Shown here one piece after another: positions 36,426 to 46,366 of a stretch of DNA of 64,000 nucleotides. The first letter of the stretch is position 1. Every line of letters begins with the position of its first letter. Position numbers and translations under genes: made by a program. The DNA comes from an uncultured Methylophaga sp. (lineage in GTDB: Bacteria > Pseudomonadota > Gammaproteobacteria > Nitrosococcales > Methylophagaceae). Under the pieces are notes generated by a model. That model saw only the letters and a program-made list of their open reading frames with translations, did not search any database and was not told the origin of the DNA. Where the stretch lies: the NCBI RefSeq assembly GCF_947259025.1, contig NZ_CAMYKO010000005.1, positions 248,001 to 312,000 of the forward strand, read 5' to 3'.

Positions 36426-37832
36426 TTAGCCTTCATAACCAAACAGTTTCTGGCTTTTAATTTTGTCAGCCACAACTTCGGGCACAAGTCTCTCCCAGCC
36501 GGGCTTGTTATCGGTGATCATCTTCAGTACATCCGGTGAGAAAATATGCAGGTAGTCTTCGTTGAACTCTTCAATTTGTTCAATCAAATGATCGCCCTGG
36601 TTGAGATAGCGGTAGAGATACTTCTGTTTATCATCGACCAGCAGGTTATCAACCCGGTATAAGGTGCCCGTGTCGGCATCTTTGTAGGGGTAAATATAGA
36701 GTTTGACGTTGTGCTTGAACAGCCGGCCAAAGCCTTCCAGAATACCACCGTTAAGTGCGGTGTAATACTTGGCCTCGAACAAATCTACCAGGCTGTGAGC
36801 GCCCATGATGAGGCCGATACGGCGGTTGGTGTAGCGTGATAAATACGTTGCCAGTCGGTGATATTCCGGATAATCGGAAATCATCACGGTATGACCGGTG
36901 GCTTCCAGCACATCGGCGCGGCTGATGAAGTCTTCCAGGTCGATACCGTTCTCGTCACTATGCAGGTTGTGCATGGTGATTTCCATGATGGAGATGGTTT
37001 CTTCCGGCGCCGAATCATCTTCAGCCTCAAACTGTTTCCTGGCGGCGTTGAGCATGTCGATATTGACATGGGTGACCGGGCGGAAGCGACCACGTTCAAC
37101 CAGCACATTTTTCTTGCGCAGGTGTTCGGAGGGCTGCAGCACTTTGCCGTCGGCAGAAAACATGGCGGCATCACTCAGTCCTAACTGCACCAGCCGCAGG
37201 CTGATAACGCGGTTATCGACATGCAGGAAGGCATCACCCTTGAGTTCAGCCATATCAACTTCAATGCGGTCGGTGCTGAGGTTGTCCAGCAGCGATTTCA
37301 CCAGCAGATCGGGGCTATGACTCAGGTGAAACGCGCCATAAATCAGATTGACGCCAATAATGCCCAGCGCTTCCTGTTGCAGCGCATTTTCATTATCCAG
37401 CATGCGAACATGGATAATGATTTCGCTAGGCGCGGCATGAGGCTCAGTCTGGAAACGAATGCCGAGCCAGCCGTGACATTCATTAGTGCCATGATAGTTC
37501 CGCGCCGACACCGTGTCGGCAAAAGCGAAAAAGGCGGTTTCATTGCCGCGTTGCTCGTTGAGTCGCTCCAGGTTGAGCTCATATTCGATATCCAGCATAT
37601 CTTCCAGCCGCTCCCGACAGACGTAGCGGGGCGCTTTGCCGTAGATATCATCACTGACTTTCATGTCATACGCGGAGATACTCTTGGCAATCGTGCCGGC
37701 AGCGCCGCCAACGCGGAAAAACCAGCGTACTACCTCTTGGCCAGCACCGATTTCTGCAAAGGAACCGTAACGAACGGCATCAAGATTCACTTCAAGTGCC
37801 TTGGCACCGGGCGATAAAACTTTGTTTTCCAT
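36426..37832 (-). CDS. Conserved protein of unknown function, cytoplasmic
   Basis: 468 residues with no signal peptide or membrane helix. The N-terminus (ALEVNLDAVRYGSFAEIGAGQEVVRWFFRVGGAAGTIAKSISAYDM, landmark residues 13-58) and the NLIYGAFHL and RNYHGTNECHGWLGIRFQ segments match a broadly distributed bacterial family that I recall by sequence, often annotated with wrong transferred names such as TonB-dependent receptor or nicotinate-nucleotide adenylyltransferase; neither fits, since there is no barrel, plug or nucleotidyltransferase motif. Conserved HGW and GGILEGFGRLF patterns suggest an enzyme. No operon partner: a divergent sensor kinase lies upstream and repeats lie downstream. Confidence 0.8.
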   Translation of the reverse strand: MENKVLSPGAKALEVNLDAVRYGSFAEIGAGQEVVRWFFRVGGAAGTIAKSISAYDMKVSDDIYGKAPRYVCRERLEDMLDIEYELNLERLNEQRGNETAFFAFADTVSARNYHGTNECHGWLGIRFQTEPHAAPSEIIIHVRMLDNENALQQEALGIIGVNLIYGAFHLSHSPDLLVKSLLDNLSTDRIEVDMAELKGDAFLHVDNRVISLRLVQLGLSDAAMFSADGKVLQPSEHLRKKNVLVERGRFRPVTHVNIDMLNAARKQFEAEDDSAPEETISIMEITMHNLHSDENGIDLEDFISRADVLEATGHTVMISDYPEYHRLATYLSRYTNRRIGLIMGAHSLVDLFEAKYYTALNGGILEGFGRLFKHNVKLYIYPYKDADTGTLYRVDNLLVDDKQKYLYRYLNQGDHLIEQIEEFNEDYLHIFSPDVLKMITDNKPGWERLVPEVVADKIKSQKLFGYEG

Positions 37833-38070
37833 AACGCTCTCTGATTAAGAGTTAACAAGAAAATTCGATTGTACCGACTTAGGACTGCATCTGTAATGGA
37901 GCTATGGCAATATGCTGATTTTGAGTATGCCTGTGTGTTGAACAAAATACTCAATTTACTGGAAGTTCTGACGTTAACTGCCGACGAGATGTATTGAAAA
38001 CAGTCGTTGATCTGAACCAACCGTTCTGCATTTCAATAGCCTATGAGACAAAATCAAGAGTAGATACCCA

Positions 38071-41000
38071 ATGAATTGGTTGGACAGCTTTTTTATCACT
38101 TCACAAGATCCGGTCAGCGAGATAAGGGGCACTTATAATTTCACCCTGGTTGCCTTATCAATAGTTATAGCAGTAGTGGCATCATTCATTGCATTGCTGT
38201 TTGCATCAATGACCAAGCATATCCTTATCAGGCGGCATCAACATCTTGCGGTGATTATCGGCTCTGCGATGATGGCTGGTGGTGTCTGGAGTATGCACTT
38301 TGTGGGGATGCTGGCCTATGATGTGGGGACGCACGTTGGCTACGACACCACCCTGACTTTTCTTTCTATCCTGCCCAGTCTGCTCGCTTCCTACATCACC
38401 TTGCGGATGTTGCAGAAGTCACGCTTAAGGCTCTGGCAACTAATACTCGGTAGTGTTTATGTGGGGGCCGGTATTGGCATCATGCATTACACAGGCATGG
38501 CAGCGATGGAAATGCAGCTTGATTTGCAATACTTGCCCGGGTGGTTTGCTGCCTCGATTATTGTGGCTGTTATGCTTGCCTTTGTCGCGCTGTCAGTGCG
38601 TTATTACCTCTCACAATTCTGGCAAGCTTTGTCAGATAACACTATCAACGCCATCAGCGCTGTGATCATGGGCTTTGCCATCGCCGGTATGCACTATACG
38701 GGCATGGCCGCAGCCTATTTCGTAGTAGATGGCAATAGTGTTGTCACTCAGACGCCAGGTCACGATCAGTCACAGCTATCCTATATTGTCGCCTTTACGG
38801 CCTTATTGATTTCAGTCCTCTCCGCCGCCATTGCGTCACAGTTGCGTTATCGACAACTCCTCCTTGAAAAATCGAGTAACGAAACACGTCTACAAACGAT
38901 GATGGACACTGCTGTGGATGGTGTCATGACAATAGATACAAGAGGGGTCGTCCAGGATTTCAACACATCAGCCAGTGACATTTTCGGATGGCAGCCAGCT
39001 GAAATTGTAGGGCAGTCTTTCTTTAAATTGGTGCCTGAAGAGGCGATTGACGAATATCAGGCGTACCTATCCAGCTTTAACCAAACCGGCATAACCCAGA
39101 TTAGCGGTAATGCCAGAGAAGTCTTTGCCAAGCATAAAGACGGGCATCATTTTCCTATCCGTCTGGCGGTGGGTCATATTCAGTCTGAAGAGATTGGTTC
39201 GATGTTTGTGGGCTTTGTCACTGACATCACAGAGCGCTGGGAAATGCAGAACAAACTTCGTAAAAGCGAAGAACAATACAGTTCCCTGGTGAAAAATATT
39301 CCCGGTGCCAGCTTCCGCTGTTTGTTGGATGACTACTGGACAGCGATATTAGTCAGTGAGGGCATCACTGAGCTATGCGGCTGGCAGCCGGAAGACTTCT
39401 ATCAGCAGCGCATTCAGTTCTCGGATCTGATCCATCCGGAAGATGTGGAAAAAACTGATAAAGCGGTTGCCACAGCACTGGAGAACAAAAATACCTACAC
39501 GGTTGAGTTTCGTTTCAAACATCGTGATGGCTACTTCATCTGGGTGCTTGAAAACGGGTCCATTATTTGGGACGACGACAAACCAGCCTGGATAGATGGT
39601 CTCATACTGGATATCAGCGAGAGGGTCGAAATGGAGGAAAACCTCAGACTGGCCAAGGAGGAAGCCGAACTCTCAGCAGAGAGTAAGGCAAGGTTCCTCG
39701 CCAATATGAGTCATGAAATCCGTACGCCAATGAATGCTGTTATTGGCTTCACGGATATTCTTATAGATGCCGAAGACATCACAGACAAAAACAGAAAACA
39801 TCTGAAAACGATCAGTCAATCTGCACGATCTCTGCTCCATCTGCTCAATGATGTGCTGGACAGCGCCAAGCTGGAAAAAGATAAGTTAGAGCTTGATGAG
39901 TCTGCATTTTATGTGACTCGACTCGTAGACTCGGTGATATCCACATTATGGATCCAAGCCAAAAATAAAGGGCTGAATCTGACCTTTGATATCGCCGATG
40001 ACATCCAGACCTTATACATGGGTGATGAAAACAGACTCCGTCAGGTGTTGATTAACCTGATGGGTAATGCCATCAAGTTTACTGAAAAAGGTGAGGTCAC
40101 GCTCACGTTGTCTGTGAGTGATAAGCAGCACATCCGATTCAGCATCAAAGACACCGGCATTGGCATGGACAATGCCACCCTGGAAAACGTGTTTGAGCCA
40201 TTCTCGCAAGCCGATTCTTCAATGAGCCGACGCTTTGGTGGCACGGGGCTGGGTACAACCATAGCCAAACAACTGGTTGAACTTATGGGCGGGGAGTTAC
40301 ACGCCAACAGTGAACTCGGGGTAGGCAGCACCTTCTTCTTTGATTTGCCTTTGAAAAAAGCCGACAAGGTTATTGATACGCCGACAGAACAGAGTGTCAG
40401 TCAAATACCACCCAAAAAAATATTGATAGCTGATGATATTGAGCAGAACCTCACCTTGCTTAAATTGCTTCTGGAAAAACAACAGCATGAAGTCATCACT
40501 GCTGACAACGGTGAACAAGCCTTGAACCTGTTCAGGGATGAAAAGCCCGACATCATCCTGATGGATTTGCAAATGCCGGTTATGGATGGCTTTGTTGCTA
40601 CGCAATTAATCCGTGATCTGGAAGCCGAAGAGGGGCTGACACCCACACCGATTCTGGCACTCACAGCAAGTGTGTTGTCGGAAGATCGTGTAGAAGCCAA
40701 ATCAGCAGGCATGAATGGCTTTGCACACAAACCTGTCGACATCCACGCGCTGACTAATGAAATGGCCAGAGTGCTGGGCCTGACAGTAGAGAGTGATCCG
40801 AATGTTTCTATTACAAACCAAACTTCCGATATACCGGGTAGTCAGATAAACCTGAAACAGGGCATAGAACTGTGGGGTGATGAGCACAGCTACATACAGC
40901 AACTGGTGAAGTTTTTAGATCAACACGCTGATGTCTCCGAAAACCTCTCAAATCTGTCAAAAGAGGCCGATTTTGAAGCGCTCGGCAAGCTCATACACAG

Positions 41001-41424
41001 GCTAAAGGGATTATCAGGAAATTTGAGCCTGCTCCATGTGTACCAGCACGCAGTCAATCTGGAGCAAAACGTGTCTGGTAGAAACTCAGCCGAGATTGAT
41101 AATGAAATCAGAGCTTTATCTACTGCCATGGTCGAGCTGGAAAAGGAAGTGACGAGTCTGGCGCAATCGCCTGATTCAAATGCGCGAACCAGGAATGAGC
41201 ATAATCAGTTAAATAAAACCGATGCCATCGCCCTGATTGAACAACTCACTGAAATGGCTGATCTGGGCGAATTGGATGAAGAAAAGATGGAGCGCCTGAC
41301 TGATGGGATTGACGCTCAACATCACAGCCTGGCGCTGGATGTAAGAATGGCGATGGATGATTTTGACTTTGCAGCTGCAAAAACACATTTGGGCCGTATC
41401 AAAGAACAACTGACAAGTAATTAA
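38071..41424 (+). CDS. MHYT-PAS hybrid sensor histidine kinase with Hpt domain
   Basis: Inner-membrane hybrid kinase, 1117 residues. An MHYT sensor of about seven helices (residues 25-255) has the motif near 75, 138 and 207 (MHFVGM, MHYTGMA twice); such domains are proposed to bind a metal and sense O2, CO or NO. Then PAS (about 270-390), a second PAS/PAC (about 400-520), HisKA with H548 (FLANMSHEIRTPMNAVIGF), HATPase (GTGLGTTIAKQLVELMGG), a receiver domain with D832 (ILMDLQMPVMDG) and a C-terminal Hpt with H976 (LIHRLKGLSGNLSLL). The next gene starts on the base after its stop and codes an HD-GYP response regulator, its evident output. Confidence 0.95.
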   Translation: MNWLDSFFITSQDPVSEIRGTYNFTLVALSIVIAVVASFIALLFASMTKHILIRRHQHLAVIIGSAMMAGGVWSMHFVGMLAYDVGTHVGYDTTLTFLSILPSLLASYITLRMLQKSRLRLWQLILGSVYVGAGIGIMHYTGMAAMEMQLDLQYLPGWFAASIIVAVMLAFVALSVRYYLSQFWQALSDNTINAISAVIMGFAIAGMHYTGMAAAYFVVDGNSVVTQTPGHDQSQLSYIVAFTALLISVLSAAIASQLRYRQLLLEKSSNETRLQTMMDTAVDGVMTIDTRGVVQDFNTSASDIFGWQPAEIVGQSFFKLVPEEAIDEYQAYLSSFNQTGITQISGNAREVFAKHKDGHHFPIRLAVGHIQSEEIGSMFVGFVTDITERWEMQNKLRKSEEQYSSLVKNIPGASFRCLLDDYWTAILVSEGITELCGWQPEDFYQQRIQFSDLIHPEDVEKTDKAVATALENKNTYTVEFRFKHRDGYFIWVLENGSIIWDDDKPAWIDGLILDISERVEMEENLRLAKEEAELSAESKARFLANMSHEIRTPMNAVIGFTDILIDAEDITDKNRKHLKTISQSARSLLHLLNDVLDSAKLEKDKLELDESAFYVTRLVDSVISTLWIQAKNKGLNLTFDIADDIQTLYMGDENRLRQVLINLMGNAIKFTEKGEVTLTLSVSDKQHIRFSIKDTGIGMDNATLENVFEPFSQADSSMSRRFGGTGLGTTIAKQLVELMGGELHANSELGVGSTFFFDLPLKKADKVIDTPTEQSVSQIPPKKILIADDIEQNLTLLKLLLEKQQHEVITADNGEQALNLFRDEKPDIILMDLQMPVMDGFVATQLIRDLEAEEGLTPTPILALTASVLSEDRVEAKSAGMNGFAHKPVDIHALTNEMARVLGLTVESDPNVSITNQTSDIPGSQINLKQGIELWGDEHSYIQQLVKFLDQHADVSENLSNLSKEADFEALGKLIHRLKGLSGNLSLLHVYQHAVNLEQNVSGRNSAEIDNEIRALSTAMVELEKEVTSLAQSPDSNARTRNEHNQLNKTDAIALIEQLTEMADLGELDEEKMERLTDGIDAQHHSLALDVRMAMDDFDFAAAKTHLGRIKEQLTSN

Positions 41425-42420
41425 ATGATGACACTCAGAAATGAATTCACGCCACGCATATTGATTGTGGATGACGAGCCAACCAATCTGCGGGTTTTAA
41501 GACAAATTCTGCAAAATGACTACAGACTGTCATTTTCCCGCTCTGGTCAGGGTGCACTTGAGCTGGTCGAGAAAGAACGTCCCGATTTGATTTTGCTGGA
41601 TATCATGATGCCTGAAATGACTGGCCTGGAAGTGTGTGAGCGATTGAAAGCCAATCCAGCATTCGCCCACATCCCGGTGATTTTCGTCACAGCACTGCAA
41701 GATGCTGTCGATGAGGCCTATGGTTTTGAAATAGGTGCTGTCGATTACATCGTCAAGCCGGTTGTGCCGTCAACTGTACAGGCAAGGGTTAAAACACATA
41801 TTTCATTGGTGCGCGCTGAAGAGTTGCATGAAACGCACATTGACTTGATCCAGCGTCTGGGTCGGGCTGCAGAGTACAAAGACAATGAAACCGGTCTGCA
41901 CGTACAGCGGATGAGTCATTACGCGAGAATTATTGCGCTGGCGTATGGGTTTGATGAAGCAGCCGCCAATGAACTGATGATGGCAGCTCCGATGCATGAT
42001 ATTGGCAAAATCGGCATCGCTGACAGCATTTTGCTTAAACCCGGAAAGTTAACAGAAACAGAATTTGATGAGATGAAAACTCACACGCTCATCGGGGCTG
42101 AAATTCTCGCTCATTCCCGATCCAGATTGATTCAACTTGCGCATTCAGTGGCTTTAAGTCATCACGAGAAGTGGGATGGCTCGGGATATCCAAACGGACT
42201 GCAGGGTGAAGACATCCCAATTGAGGGGCGTATTGTGGCTATTGCAGATATTTTTGATGCACTGACCAGTGAACGACCCTACAAAAAAGCGTGGACTGTT
42301 GAAGAGTCAGTGGATTTCATCAAATCCCAAAGCGGTAAACATATCGATCCGTCATTACCCCCCCTATTGGAGCAAAAGCTGCCGGAGATATTAGCCATCA
42401 AGGCGCAACTATCAGAATGA
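41425..42420 (+). CDS. HD-GYP response regulator (c-di-GMP phosphodiesterase)
   Basis: RpfG-like regulator that degrades c-di-GMP; 331 residues. Receiver domain (about 10-125) with the phospho-acceptor D59 (LILLDIMMPEMTG) and Lys in YIVKPV. The HD-GYP domain (about 140-320) has an intact HD pair at 191-192 (MHDIGKIGIADSILLKPGKL, landmark) and HHEKWDGSGYPNGL at 246-259, so activity is expected. It abuts the hybrid kinase gene and should be its phosphorylation target. Confidence 0.96.
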   Translation: MMTLRNEFTPRILIVDDEPTNLRVLRQILQNDYRLSFSRSGQGALELVEKERPDLILLDIMMPEMTGLEVCERLKANPAFAHIPVIFVTALQDAVDEAYGFEIGAVDYIVKPVVPSTVQARVKTHISLVRAEELHETHIDLIQRLGRAAEYKDNETGLHVQRMSHYARIIALAYGFDEAAANELMMAAPMHDIGKIGIADSILLKPGKLTETEFDEMKTHTLIGAEILAHSRSRLIQLAHSVALSHHEKWDGSGYPNGLQGEDIPIEGRIVAIADIFDALTSERPYKKAWTVEESVDFIKSQSGKHIDPSLPPLLEQKLPEILAIKAQLSE

Positions 42421-42470
42421 TCAGCCTGTGTGTTGAGGGCTCACTTCAGGCTGGCAGATGCCATGATAAT

Positions 42471-42497
42471 TAAAGTACAGGACATAAGTGCCGCTAT
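42471..42497 (+). promoter_or_regulatory. Sigma-28 (FliA)-like promoter before the MCP
   Basis: TAAA, 15 bases, then GCCGCTAT: the -35 is exact and the -10 keeps 6 of 8 bases of GCCGATAA, with the exact spacing. It is 52 bp before the GTG of a chemoreceptor, giving a normal leader. A second sigma-28-like site precedes the chemoreceptor at 7.9 kb. Confidence 0.6.
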
Positions 42498-42548
42498 CAG
42501 TATTAGATAAGAGCGAGACTAAAGTCTCCCACGATAAGAGAGAGCTCC

Positions 42549-44471
42549 GTGTCTATACAAAAGAAATTTCTCCTGGCCCTTGCTGTCAGCATCCTTCTCG
42601 TCACGGTGGTTATCGTGATGTCTCTCACCTACTCAGAAAATAAAGCACTATATGAACGTGTGGCGAAGCAGGCTGAGCAGGTATCAAACTCTACCTCGAA
42701 AATGCTTGTGGTTATCGACAAGCTGATGCTGGACCAGGTGAACAGCAGCATGCGTAATATCCTCGAGGTGATTGATAAGACCGGTGCCGTCTCTCAACCA
42801 GGGATAGCTTATATTGATGGTAAGGCAGTGACTGATATTCGTTTCGGCACGCAAAACCAAGCCCTCAATTACAGTTTAGTCGATTACGTTACCAGGTTGA
42901 ACGGTGGCACAGCGACAATTTTTAGCCTCCACAACGATGACTTTGTCCGCGTCAGTACCAATGTCAAGAAGACGGGCAAAAGAGCGATCGGTACTATTTT
43001 GGATCCAGATGGCGCTGCCATCAAAAACATCCGCGAAGGCAAAGCTTTCTATGGCGTAGTGGATATTCTCGGTGCGCCCTATTTCACAGGCTATGAGCCG
43101 TTAAAAAACGCTAATGGCAAAGTGGTCGGTATTGCGTATGTCGGCTACAAGGTGAACATGGAAGAGCTGAATACTGTCATCGCAGAAACCAGTCTGCTGG
43201 AGCAGGGTTTTGTTGCTTTGATAGATGCAAAGCAGCAGATTCGACAGCACTCGGCGCATCAGACTGCATCAAAAATTGATGCGGTACTGAAAGCACCCGG
43301 CGATGAATGGTTGGTAGAAAGGCATTCATTTGAGCCATGGAATTACAATATTGTCGTGGCCTACTCGCAAGCCGATATCACCGCATTGTTATGGAAAAAA
43401 GCCAGCCTTTATTTTGTGGTGGCTATTGTTTTGGGCACATTGCTGACAGGGCTTGTCTTCTTCCTGCTTCAGCGAGTGGTCGTGAGCCGATTACAGCAAA
43501 CCACACAGGCATTGCTATCCATCACACAAGGTGAGGGGGATTTAACCCAGCGCTTTAACTCAGATAGCCAGGATGAGTTTGGGCAAATGTCGCAAGGCTT
43601 CGATAACTTGCTGGAGCGAGTCAGACAAACCATCGTTAGTGTAGAAGCCAAGTCCAAAGATTTGGTTAGCGCTGCTGCGTCGCTCAACACCATCGCTCAG
43701 AATTCCGATCACCTGAGTAGTGAGCAAGCTGAACAAACTGAACAGGCCGCGACCGCGGTTAACGAAATGAGCGCGACTTCACAGAGTGTGGCAGAAAGCA
43801 CTATGGCAGGCGAAGAAGCATCCAATCAGGTACAGACTCAAGCGTCTGAAGCAAGCCAGTTTCTGAAAGAGATGGCACAAACGCTCAAATCTCAGGCAGA
43901 AGATATAAAGGCTTCGGAAAGTACCTTAGTCTCATTGAAAGCCGCGAGCTCTGATATTGGTCAGGTCTCTGAAGTTATACACAATATTGCAGAGCAAACG
44001 AATTTGTTGTCGCTCAATGCTGCCATTGAAGCGGCAAGAGCAGGGGAGTCGGGTAGAGGTTTTGCGGTAGTTGCCGATGAAGTGAGAACTTTGGCTGGCA
44101 GAACGCAGAACTCTACTGGAGAAATTGAAAAGCTGATTCAGCGTTTACATGATGATGTTGATAACGTCTCTAAATCCATGTTGATGCAAATGGATTACGC
44201 CAATAAGAATGTTGAGTCCAGTGCCACGGCCATCAAATCAATTGAGGGCGTACTGACATCAGCTGATAAGATTCACTCTCTCAACACGGAAATTGCCAGT
44301 GCCGCCGAAGAGCAAAGTGCTGTATCCGAAGAAGTCAGCCGCAACGTGACTCATATCAAGGATAACGCTCAAAAGAGTGCATCCTATGCGCAAGACACAT
44401 TCAAAGCCAGTCAGGCCTTGCAGGAACTGGCAGTGTCGATTCGCGAGTTACTGTCCAAGTTTAAAACTTAA
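42549..44471 (+). CDS. Methyl-accepting chemotaxis protein with periplasmic Cache-type sensor
   Basis: Inner-membrane chemoreceptor, 640 residues, GTG start preceded by AGAGAG. First helix at about residues 7-29, a periplasmic sensor of about 250 residues with the [11 protein letters not shown] and [16 protein letters not shown] pattern of single-Cache/Cache3-Cache2 domains, second helix (about 285-310), a HAMP linker ([18 protein letters not shown]) and an MCP signalling domain with the invariant tip [20 protein letters not shown] and [10 protein letters not shown]. The ligand is unknown; Cache sensors bind organic acids, amino acids or similar. A sigma-28-like promoter precedes it. Confidence 0.93.
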   Translation: MSIQKKFLLALAVSILLVTVVIVMSLTYSENKALYERVAKQAEQVSNSTSKMLVVIDKLMLDQVNSSMRNILEVIDKTGAVSQPGIAYIDGKAVTDIRFGTQNQALNYSLVDYVTRLNGGTATIFSLHNDDFVRVSTNVKKTGKRAIGTILDPDGAAIKNIREGKAFYGVVDILGAPYFTGYEPLKNANGKVVGIAYVGYKVNMEELNTVIAETSLLEQGFVALIDAKQQIRQHSAHQTASKIDAVLKAPGDEWLVERHSFEPWNYNIVVAYSQADITALLWKKASLYFVVAIVLGTLLTGLVFFLLQRVVVSRLQQTTQALLSITQGEGDLTQRFNSDSQDEFGQMSQGFDNLLERVRQTIVSVEAKSKDLVSAAASLNTIAQNSDHLSSEQAEQTEQAATAVNEMSATSQSVAESTMAGEEASNQVQTQASEASQFLKEMAQTLKSQAEDIKASESTLVSLKAASSDIGQVSEVIHNIAEQTNLLSLNAAIEAARAGESGRGFAVVADEVRTLAGRTQNSTGEIEKLIQRLHDDVDNVSKSMLMQMDYANKNVESSATAIKSIEGVLTSADKIHSLNTEIASAAEEQSAVSEEVSRNVTHIKDNAQKSASYAQDTFKASQALQELAVSIRELLSKFKT

Positions 44472-44520
44472 CTTGTAGTAATCTGCTAGCAAAACGGGGG
44501 GGGACAAATAGCAACCCCAT

Positions 44521-46140
44521 CTAGATTGCGGTTTCGGATATTTTAATGGCCCGGAACATCGCACATTGGCGGAACAGTTCAATATCCGGCTCAGTGTTAT
44601 CTTTATGAGCGACGCGCAACACCAGCCGCAGCAACATTTTCATATCGCGCGGGCTGATTTGTTCAAAGGTGGCCAGCAGCTTATCCAGCAAATCGTCGCT
44701 TAACTCGAACTCATATTGTCTGGCAAACACCCGCCAGATCCGAGCCGCATTTTCCGGTGTGGGGATTTCATATTCAATAATGGCCGCGCAGCGAGAGATA
44801 ATCGCTTCATCAATATCAGAAGGCCGGTTGGTGGTCATAAACAAGAGGCCGTTGAAATACTCCATCGTCCTTAAAAACTCGGCCACGATAGCGTTCTGTT
44901 CAATGTTGTCACTACGGGGCACGATAAACACATCGGCCTCGTCCAGCAGTAAGACACAATTCCAGCGCTCGGCACGGGAGAAAATAATTCTGAGGTTTTC
45001 TTCAATATCCTTGGCATTGGTGCCCAACGAACCGGAATGCAGCAGGTATAAGGGCCGCTCGATCAGCTCGGAATAAATCTCGGCGGTCAGGGTTTTCCCG
45101 ACGCCTGGTACGCCTTTACACAAAATTACATTGCCCGCGGTTTTACCCTCAATAATATCGCCGCTGAACACATCCACATTGGTGGTTAATACATCCAGCA
45201 GATCATGGTGGGTTTTGGGCAGGATCAGTTTGTCTTTCAGGGTTTTATCGTATTGATAATGGCTGAGATAATCCGAGTGGATCCATAAAAAAGCATGCGT
45301 TTTCAGGTTAAACACCCGCAGCAGCGACCATTCAGGCAGCGGCAAAACGTTGTCTTCACCATCAGCCAGCACCGATTCTCTTAACTGGGAATAAGTTTTG
45401 ACGTCGCTGGCCGGCATATCATGAATGACCTTGACATCGATTGCCGAACCGTCTGCATTGATTTGTTCTTTGCTGGTATAGATGGGCCCCCGGGCAATAA
45501 ACTGCTCGGAAAACTGATCGCGAATCTCACGGCAGTAGCGGGCGTAACTGGCTTCGTATTCGGCTTTCAGTTGCGGCGTTTCTTTATAAACGTGCTTGAG
45601 TTCCAGCGCCTCATTGATACGTTTCTTATTGACGTCGCCGGGATGAAAAGCAATGTAATCATGCTCAAAGCCGTAATAGCCCTTCTTCAGGTTTGGCGAC
45701 AGATGACAGACATGCACCACCATCGACTCTTCGGCATGGGCGGTGGCCGGTTTGTATGTGAAATCCGTGACCAGCGCCGGATAAAACTTGCCATCGGCTT
45801 TTTTGAAATACAGCCAGCCATCAATCAGCTTGTGTTTGAGGTAGGCTTCCAGCGTTGACGAAAAGGCCTTGAAGTTGGGAATAGGGGCATCGAACTCACC
45901 GTCACGGGCCAGCAGAATGGCTTCTACAGCGCTTTTTGACTTTATGTCAGCCAGCTTCTCAGCAACCCGCGCCATATCCTGCAGTGCATCCAGAGATAAT
46001 TGCCGGGGCTCGATTTCCATTTCCGTGGTTTTGACAAAGCCCTGGCTGACTTCCTCTTCCCGAGCCACACGCTCACGATAGGGATTTAACTCGCTGTGCT
46101 GCGTCGCTTTGATGAAGTCGTGAGAAACAATAAATGACAC
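44521..46140 (-). CDS. Stand-alone AAA+ ATPase with unfamiliar N-terminal region
   Basis: 539 residues, cytoplasmic. The C-terminal half is an AAA+ module: Walker A GVPGVGKT (343-350), Walker B VLLLDEAD (396-403), sensor-1 TTN (436-438), an arginine finger candidate ISRC (R450), and a sensor-2-like SPRDMK (496-501). The N-terminal 320 residues are mixed alpha/beta (IDGWLYFKKADGKFYPALVTDF and HVCHLSPNLKKGYYGFEHDY) with no domain I know. AAA+ proteins of this form extract or remodel other proteins or complexes. It is alone on its strand, convergent with the MCP (49 bp) and divergent from the MFS gene. Confidence 0.85.
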   Translation of the reverse strand: MSFIVSHDFIKATQHSELNPYRERVAREEEVSQGFVKTTEMEIEPRQLSLDALQDMARVAEKLADIKSKSAVEAILLARDGEFDAPIPNFKAFSSTLEAYLKHKLIDGWLYFKKADGKFYPALVTDFTYKPATAHAEESMVVHVCHLSPNLKKGYYGFEHDYIAFHPGDVNKKRINEALELKHVYKETPQLKAEYEASYARYCREIRDQFSEQFIARGPIYTSKEQINADGSAIDVKVIHDMPASDVKTYSQLRESVLADGEDNVLPLPEWSLLRVFNLKTHAFLWIHSDYLSHYQYDKTLKDKLILPKTHHDLLDVLTTNVDVFSGDIIEGKTAGNVILCKGVPGVGKTLTAEIYSELIERPLYLLHSGSLGTNAKDIEENLRIIFSRAERWNCVLLLDEADVFIVPRSDNIEQNAIVAEFLRTMEYFNGLLFMTTNRPSDIDEAIISRCAAIIEYEIPTPENAARIWRVFARQYEFELSDDLLDKLLATFEQISPRDMKMLLRLVLRVAHKDNTEPDIELFRQCAMFRAIKISETAI

Positions 46141-46366
46141 GTGAAGACCTGCTCAAAAATTAAAATGGACTGATGCTGATTAAAGTAAGTTCAGCTTAGC
46201 GGCTTGCGTAGCTGACGTCACCCCTGACGGAGAGCAGATATCTGATTCAACCAATCAAGCTCGCCGTTACAAATCATCACCTTCAACAGCGTTGGCTAAC
46301 AGAGATAAGCAAGCCCTGACAGCACAGCTATGTTAAATTGCCCGCCTTTTACTAAAACCTGAGCCC

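Noticed and set aside
37221-37817. 198-codon plus-strand frame over the conserved 36.4-kb gene
   Set aside because: Antisense to a highly conserved protein; no start signal.
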